A stretch of 47,364 nt of DNA from JBCDLI01 sp038745535 (GCA_038745535.1 JBCDLI010000015.1:1-47364); one strand, 5' to 3'. Positions 26,523 through 34,829 are shown, numbered from the stretch's first letter. Program-made: numbers and translations. The notes: generated by a model from the sequence alone, not told the origin.

Positions 26523-27534
26523 GAACCCTTTGCACCAAATAACCCATATCTTCGGGATCTGCCTGCGGTGTTATACCGTGACCAAGATTAAAAACGAATG
26601 GGCCGCCGGCCAGCTCTTCCAATATCCGGTCAACACCGTCTTTAATGGCGTCCCGGCCTGCGACCACGCGAAGCGGATCCATATTGCCCTGAACAGGTCC
26701 TTCCTTCTGCAAATCTGCGGCCACGTCCAATGGAACGGTCCAATCGAGGGCCAACATATCAATGCCGGTCTTTTCCCGGTATCCGCGATAGAGCCAACCA
26801 GCTCCTTTTGGAAAGCCGATGATCTTGGCATCGGGGCGAGCTGCACGAACGTTGGCAACGATGCGTTTCACAGGCTCTACGCAGAAGCGTTCAAACGCGT
26901 CCTCATCCAAAACCCCGGACCAACTGTCAAAAATCTTCACTGCATCGGCACCAGCTTCCAGCTGAGCGATCAAATAAGCCGAAGATGCCTCAACAAGCAC
27001 TTCAATCAACTTCTTCATGGCATCTGGTTCACGATAAGCGAAAAGCCGCGCCGGTGCCTGATCCGGTGTCCCATGGCCAGCGATCATGTAAGTCGCAACA
27101 GTCCACGGCGCGCCGCAAAAGCCGAGTAGTGTTGTTTCTGGAGACAATGAGCGATGCAACTCACTCACTGTTTCCAACACTGGTTTTAGATGAGCAACCA
27201 CGTTGTCCGGCACCAAGTGATCGACCTCTTGGGCCTTCAGTGGGCGCATTTTTGGTCCTTCACCGGCAACAAAATGCACATCCCGATCAAGCGCATCCGG
27301 AATGACCAAAATATCCGAAAAGAGGATAGCTGCGTCAAAGCCGTACCGACGTATCGGTTGGTGTGTCACTTCAACGGCCATTTTAGGCGTATAGCAGAAA
27401 TCCAGAAAGCTTTTGGATTTCGCTCGAACTTCGCGATACTCGGGAAGGTAGCGACCAGCTTGCCTCATAATCCAAATCGGTGGTGGCGACTCAACTTTGC
27501 CGTCGAGCACGTTCAGTAGCCGTTTTTCCACCAT
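26509..27534 (-). CDS. hemE: Uroporphyrinogen decarboxylase
   Basis: HemE removes four carboxyl groups from uroporphyrinogen III to give coproporphyrinogen III. PPIWIMRQAGRYLPEYR at about 18-34 is the diagnostic N-terminal motif, followed by GFCGAPWTVATYM and the C-terminal FNLGHGITPQ. The length of 341 residues is normal. It is the first leftward gene after the probable origin, as in Caulobacter and Sinorhizobium, and overlaps hemJ. Confidence 0.98.
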   Translation of the reverse strand: MVEKRLLNVLDGKVESPPPIWIMRQAGRYLPEYREVRAKSKSFLDFCYTPKMAVEVTHQPIRRYGFDAAILFSDILVIPDALDRDVHFVAGEGPKMRPLKAQEVDHLVPDNVVAHLKPVLETVSELHRSLSPETTLLGFCGAPWTVATYMIAGHGTPDQAPARLFAYREPDAMKKLIEVLVEASSAYLIAQLEAGADAVKIFDSWSGVLDEDAFERFCVEPVKRIVANVRAARPDAKIIGFPKGAGWLYRGYREKTGIDMLALDWTVPLDVAADLQKEGPVQGNMDPLRVVAGRDAIKDGVDRILEELAGGPFVFNLGHGITPQADPEDMGYLVQRVRGQI

Positions 27535-27942
27535 TTCAAACCCTAACTAAATAAAGAAAAACCCGAAGGGTCTGTTTATAGAATCTATGACTCTGTGCGT
27601 TGCGAGGATAAGTCTTTAATCACCGACTTTCCACAGATGTGTCAACTTAAATTGACGCTCTCTTTGAAAAACGAGAATTGCACAACATCGAGGATGAAGC
27701 GGTTTTTGAAAGAGAAATCAGAGGCCTAGAGCACATCGTTCTCCCGACCAACTGTTGAAACCCGTTTTAAAAAATGGGAATTCTCGCAAACCCAATGTCT
27801 TTATCAGCCAAGCACCAGTGACCTGTGAACTTGGATAAGAGAGGCGCTACTCACAGCGCAAAGATCTTCAAAACCAACCCTGTGCAAAACACCCCGAACT
27901 TTCCACAGTATGAGAATTCTGCCAGTGGGATTGAGAAACGAG
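27535..27942. other. Probable chromosomal replication origin (oriC)
   Basis: This 408-base gap has no plausible gene and separates leftward hemE from rightward maf. Its AT-rich stretches include ACTAAATAAAGAAAAA near 27545 and TTTTAAAAAATG near 27766. Candidate DnaA boxes are CTTTCCACA at 27627-27635 and again at 27899-27907, TTTTGCACA on the minus strand at 27881-27889 (fits TTWTNCACA), and weaker TTATCC-type sites at 27830-27838 and 27605-27613, also on the minus strand. Location beside hemE is the established origin position in Caulobacter and Sinorhizobium. The function is inferred from context, gene polarity and boxes; no full CtrA motif TTAA-N7-TTAA was found. Confidence 0.75.
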
Positions 27943-28557
27943 ATGTCACACATTTTGACCATGACCCAGCCGATTGTTCTTGCCTCCAAAAGCATCGGAC
28001 GTTCGTCAATTTTGACGAATGCAGGCATCAGCCACGAACTGCATCCTGCGCACATAGACGAGCGCGCCATAGAAGCGTCACTGGATATGGAAGATATCCC
28101 GCCTGCTGATATCGCCGAGTTACTCGGCGTTGCCAAAGCGCAGGATGTATCAGCGCGTTTACCCGGCCGACTCGTCATTGGAGCCGATCAAACCCTGTCA
28201 CTGGCAGATGAGATTTTGCACAAATCACCGGATATGGAAGATGCACGCAAAAAGCTTCTCAAGCTATCCGGCCAGCCACACCAACTAAACGCCTCAATAG
28301 CGATTGTTCGCGACGGCGAGCTTCTTCATGCCTCCGTCCATATCGCCCATATGCATATGCGTACACTGACGCCGAAAATGATTGGCCAGTACCTCGCCGA
28401 AGCGGGGGACGGTGTCCTTTCAAGCGTCGGTTGCTACCAAATCGAAGGGCCCGGCATTCGGCTTTTTGAACGGGTCGACGGTGATTACTTCACTATAATA
28501 GGCATGCCAATCTTCCCGCTGATGAGACAATTGCGCGAATTGGGTGTTATGGAATGA
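27943..28557 (+). CDS. Maf-like nucleotide pyrophosphatase
   Basis: Maf proteins hydrolyse non-canonical or modified nucleoside triphosphates and are linked to septum control. The N-terminal signature IVLASKSIGRSSIL is at 11-24, the catalytic GADQTLS with Asp82 at 80-86, and the C-terminal YQIEGPGIRLFERVDGDYFTIIGMP matches family VEG..IxLf...GDyf.ViGLP. I chose ATG 27943, preceded by a purine-rich stretch; ATG 27961 is also possible. The protein has 204 residues from that start. It is the first gene right of the probable origin and overlaps aroE by four bases. Confidence 0.93.
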   Translation: MSHILTMTQPIVLASKSIGRSSILTNAGISHELHPAHIDERAIEASLDMEDIPPADIAELLGVAKAQDVSARLPGRLVIGADQTLSLADEILHKSPDMEDARKKLLKLSGQPHQLNASIAIVRDGELLHASVHIAHMHMRTLTPKMIGQYLAEAGDGVLSSVGCYQIEGPGIRLFERVDGDYFTIIGMPIFPLMRQLRELGVME

Positions 28558-29393
28558 AGCACGCATTCGTGATTGGCGACCAAGTCCAGCACTCGCGGTC
28601 GCCGGTGATCCACCAACACTGGATCAAAAAATATAAGCTGGCTAACTGCAGCTACGAAGCAATAGTTGTTACACGTGACGATATTGAAGACTTCGAAAGC
28701 CGATTACGCTCCGGAGAGTTTGTCGGTGGCAACGTCACAATTCCCCACAAAGAAACTGCGCTGGCTCTCGCAGACGAGCGCTCATCGACAGCTCAAGCCA
28801 TTGGCGCAGCAAATACATTGATCGTTTCAGAAACGAATCAAAAAGTCTCTGCACACAATACAGACGCTTACGGCTTTGCAGCCAATCTCGACAGTGGAGC
28901 ACCGCAGTGGCGCAATGGCAAAACGGCACTGGTGCTTGGAGCGGGCGGCGCTGCCCGCGCAATTGTATATGCTGTCTTGGAAGCGGGGTATGAACGCGTC
29001 GCACTGGCAAATCGAACACTCAGCCGTACCGATTGGTTTGTTGAAAACTTTGGGGCTAAAGTTGTACCGATCGCTTGGGATGCAGTTGAGAACGAGCTTC
29101 CAAGCGCAGATCTGATGGTGAACACGACGTCTCTCGGAATGGAAGGAAATCCGCCGCTGGACATCTGTCTCAAGAACGCCAAAGAGACCCTGATCGTGAC
29201 TGATATTGTCTACGTGCCGCTTCAAACCGATCTTATGCAACGGGCCACCGCAAACGGCTTGACGACCGTAGATGGCCTAGGAATGCTGCTTCATCAGGCG
29301 GTGCCGGGGTTCGAAATGTGGTTTGGCGTTCGCCCTGAAGTCACACCAGAACTCCGCGCCCTTGTGCTGGCCGACTTAGGCGCGACTGCCTGA
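28554..29393 (+). CDS. aroE: Shikimate dehydrogenase
   Basis: AroE reduces 3-dehydroshikimate to shikimate with NADPH in aromatic amino-acid synthesis. SRSP at 14-17, the catalytic Lys66 in NVTIPHKE, Asp104 in NTDAYGF and the nucleotide motif GAGGAARA at about 129-136 with LANRT are all present. The length of 279 residues is normal. Its ATGA start overlaps the maf stop and its last base is the first base of coaE, so maf-aroE-coaE are translationally coupled. Confidence 0.97.
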   Translation: MKHAFVIGDQVQHSRSPVIHQHWIKKYKLANCSYEAIVVTRDDIEDFESRLRSGEFVGGNVTIPHKETALALADERSSTAQAIGAANTLIVSETNQKVSAHNTDAYGFAANLDSGAPQWRNGKTALVLGAGGAARAIVYAVLEAGYERVALANRTLSRTDWFVENFGAKVVPIAWDAVENELPSADLMVNTTSLGMEGNPPLDICLKNAKETLIVTDIVYVPLQTDLMQRATANGLTTVDGLGMLLHQAVPGFEMWFGVRPEVTPELRALVLADLGATA

Positions 29394-30016
29394 TGGGGAC
29401 GCTCGCCGTCGGCCTCACCGGTTCAATCGGAATGGGCAAATCCACCACTGCGAAAATGTTTGCGGAATTGGGCATACCTGTCCACGATGCAGACGCAACG
29501 GTTCATGAACTCTACCGCGAAGCATCGGTTGCCGAAACAATTGAACACGAATTTCCGGGCTCAACGGAAAATGGGATCGTCGATCGCAAAAAGCTGTCTG
29601 CACAGGTAGTCGGCAACCCCGACGCCATAAAACGTCTCGAAGCTATCATCCATCCACTGGTGCGAACACGCGAGTTAGAAGCACGAGATGCGGCCAAACG
29701 AGCTGGCGCGCCTTACATCATCGTGGATATCCCGCTTCTCTTCGAAACCTCATCGGAAACACGCTTCGACAAAATCATTGTCGTAACCGCAGCTGAAAAC
29801 ACCCAGCGTGAACGTGTTCTTGCGCGCGAGAACATGACCGAGGAAAAGTTTGCAGCGATCCTTGCTAAACAAATGCCGGACGAACAAAAACGAAAGCGCG
29901 CTGATTTCATTGTGGATACAAGCGATGGAGTGGAAGCCGCACATCGCGATGTCGAGAAGATCCATGCAACGTTACTTGCAACACCGAGTGCTCAGGATAA
30001 TCCGCCCAATGCGTGA
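29393..30016 (+). CDS. coaE: Dephospho-CoA kinase
   Basis: CoaE phosphorylates dephospho-CoA in the last step of coenzyme A synthesis. The P-loop GSIGMGKST is at 10-18, HDAD follows near 32, and IVDIPLLFE plus the lid region ARENMTEEKFAAILAKQMP are typical. The length of 207 residues is normal. The ATG begins on the last base of the aroE stop. Pantothenate kinase, the first step of the same pathway, is at the other end of the window. Confidence 0.97.
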   Translation: MGTLAVGLTGSIGMGKSTTAKMFAELGIPVHDADATVHELYREASVAETIEHEFPGSTENGIVDRKKLSAQVVGNPDAIKRLEAIIHPLVRTRELEARDAAKRAGAPYIIVDIPLLFETSSETRFDKIIVVTAAENTQRERVLARENMTEEKFAAILAKQMPDEQKRKRADFIVDTSDGVEAAHRDVEKIHATLLATPSAQDNPPNA

Positions 30017-30725
30017 AATCATATTTGATACCGAAACCACCGGGCTCCACGCCGCCGAAGATCGCATCATCGAAATTGGTGCGGTTGAACTGGAAAATCG
30101 CTTTATCACCGGACGTACGTATCACGTTTTTCTCAATCCGGGCGATCGTAAGGTTCATCCAGACGCCTACGCCGTTCACGGAATTTCAAACGATGATCTC
30201 CGCGACAAACCGAGCTTCAAAGAGGTTATCCAGTCCTGGTTCGACTTTACTGCAGGTGCTGATCTGATTGCGCACAATTCAAACTTCGACATCGGGTTCA
30301 TGAATGCCGAATTTGATCGCCTGGGCTTTCCAAACGTTGACCCAAACCGCGTGATTGACAGCCTAGCACTAGCGCGCCGCAAGCACCCGATGGGTCCAAA
30401 CTCTCTCGATGCTTTGTGCAAACGTTATGGAATAGACAATTCAAAACGTACCAAGCACGGTGCGCTGCTCGACAGCGAGCTTCTCGCCGAGGTGTACATT
30501 GAGCTTCTTGGCGGGAAGCAGGCAAGCTTGGGTTTGGACGCACAGCCGTCGTCGGTTGTCGGCGAAGCGATCACACAACACAACGGCAGCGTTCACCCTC
30601 AAAAAGTCGCCCAACGACCGCAGCCTTTACCCACGCGATTAACCGCTGACGATGTGGCGGCGCACACGACCTTGGTCGACGGATTGGGCGACGATGCGAT
30701 CTGGAAAAAAAGAATGCCCGGCTAG
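30009..30725 (+). CDS. dnaQ: DNA polymerase III epsilon subunit (proofreading exonuclease)
   Basis: This 3'-5' exonuclease proofreads for the replicative polymerase. Motif I FDTETTG has Asp7 and Glu9, motif II HNSNFD is at 89-94 and motif III HGALLDSE has His150 and Asp155, so all DEDDh residues are present. A C-terminal tail of about 70 residues should bind the alpha subunit. I chose ATG 30009, which overlaps the coaE stop by eight bases; longer in-frame extensions lie within coaE. The length is then 238 residues. Confidence 0.97.
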   Translation: MREIIFDTETTGLHAAEDRIIEIGAVELENRFITGRTYHVFLNPGDRKVHPDAYAVHGISNDDLRDKPSFKEVIQSWFDFTAGADLIAHNSNFDIGFMNAEFDRLGFPNVDPNRVIDSLALARRKHPMGPNSLDALCKRYGIDNSKRTKHGALLDSELLAEVYIELLGGKQASLGLDAQPSSVVGEAITQHNGSVHPQKVAQRPQPLPTRLTADDVAAHTTLVDGLGDDAIWKKRMPG

Positions 30726-30736
30726 AAAAGCCAGGC
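30705..30736 (-). terminator. Terminator of secB inside the dnaQ 3' end
   Basis: Read on the minus strand, GCCTGGCT (30736-30729) pairs with AGCCGGGC (30723-30716) around a 5-base loop with one G-U pair, then ATTCTTTTTTT follows. It lies 32 bases after the secB stop and overlaps the last codons of dnaQ on the other strand. No T-run follows on the plus strand. Confidence 0.65.
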
Positions 30737-30767
30737 AACACAGCGGTTTGCTAAAAACAGCTTGATA

Positions 30768-31286
30768 TTAGGCGTTCTGGCTTGCTGCCACTTTTTGCTT
30801 CGCAGCTTCTTCCGCCATCCGCTTTTGGAACATCGATGCGAAGTCGATTGGATCGATCATCAATGGCGGGAACCCACCATTGCGCGTGCATTCGGCAACG
30901 ATTTGGCGTGCGAACGGGAACAGCATCCGAGGGCATTCTATGAAGACCAGCGGAAGCATTTGTTCTTTTGGGAAATTCTGGAGGCGGAAAACGCCGCCAT
31001 AGATCAGTTCAACGTTGAACAGAACGTCGTCGCCGTCTTGGGCTTTTGCGGTCAGCGTCAGCACGCAATCATAGTCGGTTTCCGACATCGGATTGGCGTT
31101 CACATTCACATTGATATTGATCGCCGGTGCTTTCTCCCGAGGACGAAGTGAAAGCGGAGCGCCTGGGCTCTCAAACGACAGGTCCTTTACGTATTGCGTG
31201 AGGATTGAAAGCTGCGGCGCCGTGCCGTTGGCCGCGCCCGCGGTTGGAGCAGCTTCACCAGTCGTAGTCTTTGTATCTTTTGCCAT
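30768..31286 (-). CDS. secB: Protein-export chaperone SecB
   Basis: SecB keeps preproteins unfolded and delivers them to SecA. After an Ala/Thr-rich N-terminal tail of about 24 residues come the family blocks LSILTQYVKDLSFESPGAP, INVNVNANPM, GGVFRLQNFPKEQMLPLVFIECPRMLFPFARQIVAECTRNGGFPPLMIDPIDFASMF-type sequence. The length of 172 residues is normal for alphaproteobacteria. It lies 77 bases downstream of fxsA on the same strand and converges on dnaQ. Confidence 0.97.
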   Translation of the reverse strand: MAKDTKTTTGEAAPTAGAANGTAPQLSILTQYVKDLSFESPGAPLSLRPREKAPAININVNVNANPMSETDYDCVLTLTAKAQDGDDVLFNVELIYGGVFRLQNFPKEQMLPLVFIECPRMLFPFARQIVAECTRNGGFPPLMIDPIDFASMFQKRMAEEAAKQKVAASQNA

Positions 31287-31363
31287 TTAGCCTGCGTCTC
31301 TGATCTAGGAATTTCGCGGCGCGGTAACATGATCACCTAGCGGTGACAAGAAAACGAGCAAAC

Positions 31364-31876
31364 TCAGCGTCGTTTTTGGTGGTCAATGGATCTGTCGCTA
31401 TCTTCATCGCGCCATGGCGATGACGGGTCAGGCTCGGCGGTGTAGTCTTCCGGGTCAAGATTGATTGTGCCGTCCTGCGGCTCGCGATGAAAACCGCCAG
31501 TGGTTCCGCCGGGTCCAACAACCTTGATCCTTGACCGCAGAAACGCCCAACCCGCATCGCGCAAGGGGGGGACGAACAGCAAAAACCCGAGCGTGTCGGT
31601 GATAAAGCCGGGCGTGAGAAGCAGTACGCCGGCAATCATAATCATGACGCCGTGCACCATCTCGCGTGCTGGAACCCGATTTTGCGAAAGGTCAGATTGG
31701 ATCCGGTTTAAAATTCCAAAGCCCTGCACGCGCAGTAAAATCGATCCAATGATCGCTGTCACAAAAATCATAGCGAGCGTGGGCCAAAGACCGATGGCCC
31801 CGCCGAGCAGGATAAACATCGCTATTTCAGCAATCGGAATCGCCAAAAGCGCAAACGGAATTAAGCTAAACGGCAT
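31364..31876 (-). CDS. fxsA: FxsA-family inner-membrane protein
   Basis: FxsA-type proteins are small inner-membrane proteins; E. coli FxsA relieves phage T7 exclusion by the F plasmid, and the wider role is unclear. Hydrophobic segments lie at about 5-20, 23-45, and 78-100, with the conserved PIAEIAMFILLGGAIG, GFGILNRIQ and LLLTPGFITDTLGFLLFVPP blocks. The hydrophilic C-terminal part of about 60 residues is Asp/Glu/Arg-rich. Length is 170 residues. It lies upstream of secB and is divergent from the Tim44-domain gene. Confidence 0.93.
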   Translation of the reverse strand: MPFSLIPFALLAIPIAEIAMFILLGGAIGLWPTLAMIFVTAIIGSILLRVQGFGILNRIQSDLSQNRVPAREMVHGVMIMIAGVLLLTPGFITDTLGFLLFVPPLRDAGWAFLRSRIKVVGPGGTTGGFHREPQDGTINLDPEDYTAEPDPSSPWRDEDSDRSIDHQKRR

Positions 31877-31936
31877 TCAAAAGCTCAACAGTTGACCACA
31901 AACTTGACAGTGTATGTAGGTACGAAGCACACCCGA

Positions 31937-31964
31937 TTGAACACATCAGTTGCACGCTTATATC
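31937..31964 (+). promoter_or_regulatory. Possible promoter for the timA-mltA-smr-xre genes
   Basis: TTGAAC at 31937-31942 and TATATC at 31959-31964 are separated by 16 bases, resembling a housekeeping promoter. They lie 37 bases before the ATG of the Tim44-domain gene in the 124-base divergent gap. This is a pattern match only. Confidence 0.35.
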
Positions 31965-32000
31965 AGCTGCGAGAGCAAACGCGCGGAAGAACAATAAATT

Positions 32001-32705
32001 ATGGATAGCTCAAATCTGGTCACGATCATTTTTCTGGTGGCGGCGGTCTTCGTCTTTGTGCAACTACGCAATGTGCTCGGCACGCGGACAGGCCACGAGC
32101 AATCACCGGATCAGTTCCGGCGACCAGAGGCGGACGACGCGCCTGTCAATGAATCCGATAGCGAAAATGATAACGTCATCACGCTTCCCGGAATGGGCGA
32201 CAACCCCGGCACTAAATACAAGATGATTGACCGGTATGCGAAACCGGGCTCTGGCATAAACAATGCGCTTCGCTCCGTGAAAGATGCCGATCCGAGCTTC
32301 GACGCTAAAGAGTTTCTGGCAGGCGCAAGCATGGCTTACGAGATGATCGTCATGGCATTCGCGGATGGTGATCGTCGCACGCTTGAAAATCTGCTTTCAG
32401 CGGAGGTCTATGAAGGGTTTGACCAAGCACTCACAGACCGTGAAGCGCGTGGCGAAAGCGTTCGTACGAACTTCGTCGGTATTGAGGACATTTCCTATGA
32501 AGGCGCGGAGATGCGCGATAGCGAATCGCACATCACAGTGAATGTCGTCAGTCAGCTGATTTCATCTACCGTTGGCTCGGATGGCGAGTTGATTGATGGC
32601 GACGCCGAAGCGGTTGTGGAAGTCAAAGACGTGTGGACGTTCGCGCGCGACACGCTTTCTAACAATCCCAACTGGAAACTGGTCGCGACCGAATCCGAAG
32701 ACTGA
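32001..32705 (+). CDS. Tim44/TimA-domain membrane-anchored protein
   Basis: The protein resembles the alphaproteobacterial TimA family, related to mitochondrial Tim44, which tethers Hsp70 at the import pore; the bacterial role is not settled. One N-terminal membrane anchor covers about 6-22. An acidic linker to about residue 85 leads to the Tim44-like domain (FDAKEFLAGASMAYEMIVMAFADGDRRTLENLLS...), ending with FARDTLSNNPNWKLVAT. Length is 234 residues. It heads a rightward gene set with mltA, smr and an Xre regulator, and faces fxsA-secB, a context that suggests envelope or protein-transport work. Confidence 0.92.
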   Translation: MDSSNLVTIIFLVAAVFVFVQLRNVLGTRTGHEQSPDQFRRPEADDAPVNESDSENDNVITLPGMGDNPGTKYKMIDRYAKPGSGINNALRSVKDADPSFDAKEFLAGASMAYEMIVMAFADGDRRTLENLLSAEVYEGFDQALTDREARGESVRTNFVGIEDISYEGAEMRDSESHITVNVVSQLISSTVGSDGELIDGDAEAVVEVKDVWTFARDTLSNNPNWKLVATESED

Positions 32706-32732
32706 TCCGTCCATCGCTTTTGACCATCAATC

Positions 32733-33845
32733 ATGGGCGAGCAGCTTACTCTCCGCCGCCTCAGTGAACATACATTCCGCGCGCATCTTCAAGCGGACAG
32801 TTTAGCAGATGCTGTCAGGGCTTTTGCGAGCATCTTAAAAAGGCCGCCTAACACGAGCTACAGTGAAGGCGAATTTGGTATTCCTGATGGTTCACTCGTG
32901 GATCTGGCTTCTCAATCGAGTGATACGACCACCCCTCACAAATTTTTCTCCGAAAATTTCAGCGCCTTTGAGATTGTGGGCTCTTCGCATCAGGTCGCGC
33001 ACTTTACCGGCTTTTTTGAACCAGAGCTTGAAGGCTCTCGATACCGAACCGACGCGTTCAAGATTCCCATTCTTGCGAGGCCGCACGACCTTGCGAAGAT
33101 CAATTCGCACGATCAAACACATTTGCCATCTGGTTGGCGGTTTGGTCTCCAAATGGACACAGGTGAGATCGGTGAGTACCATGATCGTCGCGCCATCGAG
33201 AACGGCGTATTGGCGAACCGTGGCCTTGAACTGTTCTGGCTTCGGGACGCCATAGAAGCGTTTTTTTTGCACATTCAGGGAGCCGGGCTTATACATCTGA
33301 GTGACGGTACAAAAGCGCGTGTGACCTACGCGGCTAAATCCGGGCATCCGTTCACTGGCATCGGGAAGATACTTATCGAGAATGGCGAAATTGCCGGTGA
33401 AGATATCTCGATGAATTCCATCAAAGCGTGGCTGCGCGCTCATCCCAACCAAGCCAAAGAGGTGATGCGGCAGAACCGGTCCTATATCTTCTTCAGGGAA
33501 ACAGAGTTCGACAAAGACCACTCAGGTCCAATTGCAGCCGCGAAAGTTCCACTGGCACCGTTGCGTTCCATTGCGGTTGATCGCTTGATACATACCTTTG
33601 GAACGCCATTCTTTGTCGAGGCGGATAGTGTGAATGGCAAAAGGATGCAACGATTGATGTTTGCACATGACACAGGCTCAGCAATCGTCGGTGCTGCCCG
33701 TGCGGACCTGTATTTCGGTACCGGTGAAAAGGCGGGTAATGCCGCAAGTGCAGTCAACACCGCCGGTAAAATGACCGTGCTTGTTCCAAATGAATGTTTG
33801 GACCGCGTGGTGTCACGCCATCATATCTTGGAACCAGACGCGTGA
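32733..33845 (+). CDS. mltA: MltA-type membrane-bound lytic transglycosylase
   Basis: MltA cleaves glycan strands with an Asp in a double-psi barrel. The family blocks FTGFFEPELEGSR, RAIENGVLANRGLELFWLRDAIEAFFLHIQGAG, NRSYIFFRE and the 3D-type segment FAHDTGSAIVGAARADLYFG are present; the Asp in ARADLYFG is the expected catalytic residue. The length of 370 residues is normal. No signal peptide or lipobox is visible at the N-terminus (MGEQLTLRRLSEHTF), and no in-frame upstream start could add one, which is odd for a periplasmic enzyme. It lies 27 bases after the Tim44 gene and overlaps smr. Confidence 0.94.
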   Translation: MGEQLTLRRLSEHTFRAHLQADSLADAVRAFASILKRPPNTSYSEGEFGIPDGSLVDLASQSSDTTTPHKFFSENFSAFEIVGSSHQVAHFTGFFEPELEGSRYRTDAFKIPILARPHDLAKINSHDQTHLPSGWRFGLQMDTGEIGEYHDRRAIENGVLANRGLELFWLRDAIEAFFLHIQGAGLIHLSDGTKARVTYAAKSGHPFTGIGKILIENGEIAGEDISMNSIKAWLRAHPNQAKEVMRQNRSYIFFRETEFDKDHSGPIAAAKVPLAPLRSIAVDRLIHTFGTPFFVEADSVNGKRMQRLMFAHDTGSAIVGAARADLYFGTGEKAGNAASAVNTAGKMTVLVPNECLDRVVSRHHILEPDA

Positions 33846-34414
33846 GGCGCGCAGGCAGAAATCTTGCGCCCGAAGAAGCAGCACTTTGGAAGAAAGTGGG
33901 CTCATCGGTATCCTCCTACGGAGCCGATAGAGGCCGGCTGATCATGTCTTTCGATGAGGAAGCGGTCGCTGACGAACAGCCGGTGGCGGTGAGTGCGATA
34001 AAAACCTCTGCGCAAAAACCGCCACGACGATTGCCAACCGCAGCGCCGTATTTCCCGCCAATGTCCACGCCGAAGATCACGGCAATGCAACCGGACTTGG
34101 ACCGGAAGACACACAAGAAATTAGCAAAGGGCCGCATCGACATCGACGCCCGTATTGATCTCCATGGGATGACTCAGGAGGTCGCGCACCATCGACTATC
34201 AAATTTTATCGCTGCGTCCCGCAATTCCGGCCTGCGTCATTTGCTGGTGATCACCGGCAAGGGGCGGTCCGCGGGCGGTCCGGGTGTTTTGCGCCGTATG
34301 GTGCCAATGTGGCTGACAACTGAGCCGCTCAAGCATTTGGTCAGTGGCTATTCCAATTCGGCCCTTCAGCACGGCGGAGAAGGCGCGCTCTATGTTCGGC
34401 TGAAGCGAAAGTGA
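33842..34414 (+). CDS. Smr-domain protein
   Basis: Smr domains bind or nick nucleic acids and are found in MutS2 and in stand-alone proteins such as this one. The stand-alone protein has about 190 residues. A basic N-terminal half of about 95 residues is low in known motifs, then the domain begins with ARIDLHGMTQEVAHHRL (DLHG box) and contains LLVITGKGRSAGGPGVLRR with the conserved TGKG. I chose GTG 33842, which overlaps the mltA TGA (33843-33845), because the residues after it (RRAGRNLAPEE) match rhizobial Smr starts. Coupling to mltA is likely. Its stop overlaps the GTG of the next gene. Confidence 0.9.
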   Translation: MRRAGRNLAPEEAALWKKVGSSVSSYGADRGRLIMSFDEEAVADEQPVAVSAIKTSAQKPPRRLPTAAPYFPPMSTPKITAMQPDLDRKTHKKLAKGRIDIDARIDLHGMTQEVAHHRLSNFIAASRNSGLRHLLVITGKGRSAGGPGVLRRMVPMWLTTEPLKHLVSGYSNSALQHGGEGALYVRLKRK

Positions 34415-34821
34415 AATCACCAGTCGCGAGCAAAAAGGCGGTAGAGCCGCTAACGCCCTTCGGCGAGAAAATCCGCGAATTGCGTACCAAACGTGGCATC
34501 ACGCAAAAGGAAATGGCGCGCGAACTGGCCGTCTCGCCCGCTTATCTGTCGGCGCTGGAACGCGGCAAGCGCGGGCGGCCTCGCTGGATGTTCGTTCACG
34601 AGATTATTCGTGTGCTTGACGTGATCTGGGACGAGGCCGATGAACTGTTGGAACTGGCCGGAACGTCCGATCCGCGTATTGTGATCGACACGAGCGATTT
34701 GTCGGCCACCGCCACCGAACTCGCCAATGCGCTGAGCCGTAATATCGGTTATTTGCCCGATGACGAAATGGTCGACATCATCACGAAGATGAATGCCGCT
34801 CGATTGCGCGCCCGGCGCTGA
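34411..34821 (+). CDS. Xre-family transcriptional regulator
   Basis: The 136-residue protein has one Cro/CI-type helix-turn-helix at about 18-55: GEKIRELRTKRGITQKEMARELAVSPAYLSALERGKRGRP. The C-terminal half is acidic and helical with IVIDTSDLSATATELANALSRNI, and probably mediates dimerisation. The start is GTG 34411, overlapping the smr stop. Placement downstream of mltA-smr is common in Rhizobiales, so it is probably part of that operon. Target genes are unknown. Confidence 0.93.
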   Translation: MKSPVASKKAVEPLTPFGEKIRELRTKRGITQKEMARELAVSPAYLSALERGKRGRPRWMFVHEIIRVLDVIWDEADELLELAGTSDPRIVIDTSDLSATATELANALSRNIGYLPDDEMVDIITKMNAARLRARR

Positions 34822-34829
34822 TCAACGGG

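Noticed and set aside
27535..27942. Full CtrA box TTAA-N7-TTAA in the origin
   Set aside because: Isolated TTAA half-sites (27616 and 27647) are 31 bases apart, so no standard site is present.
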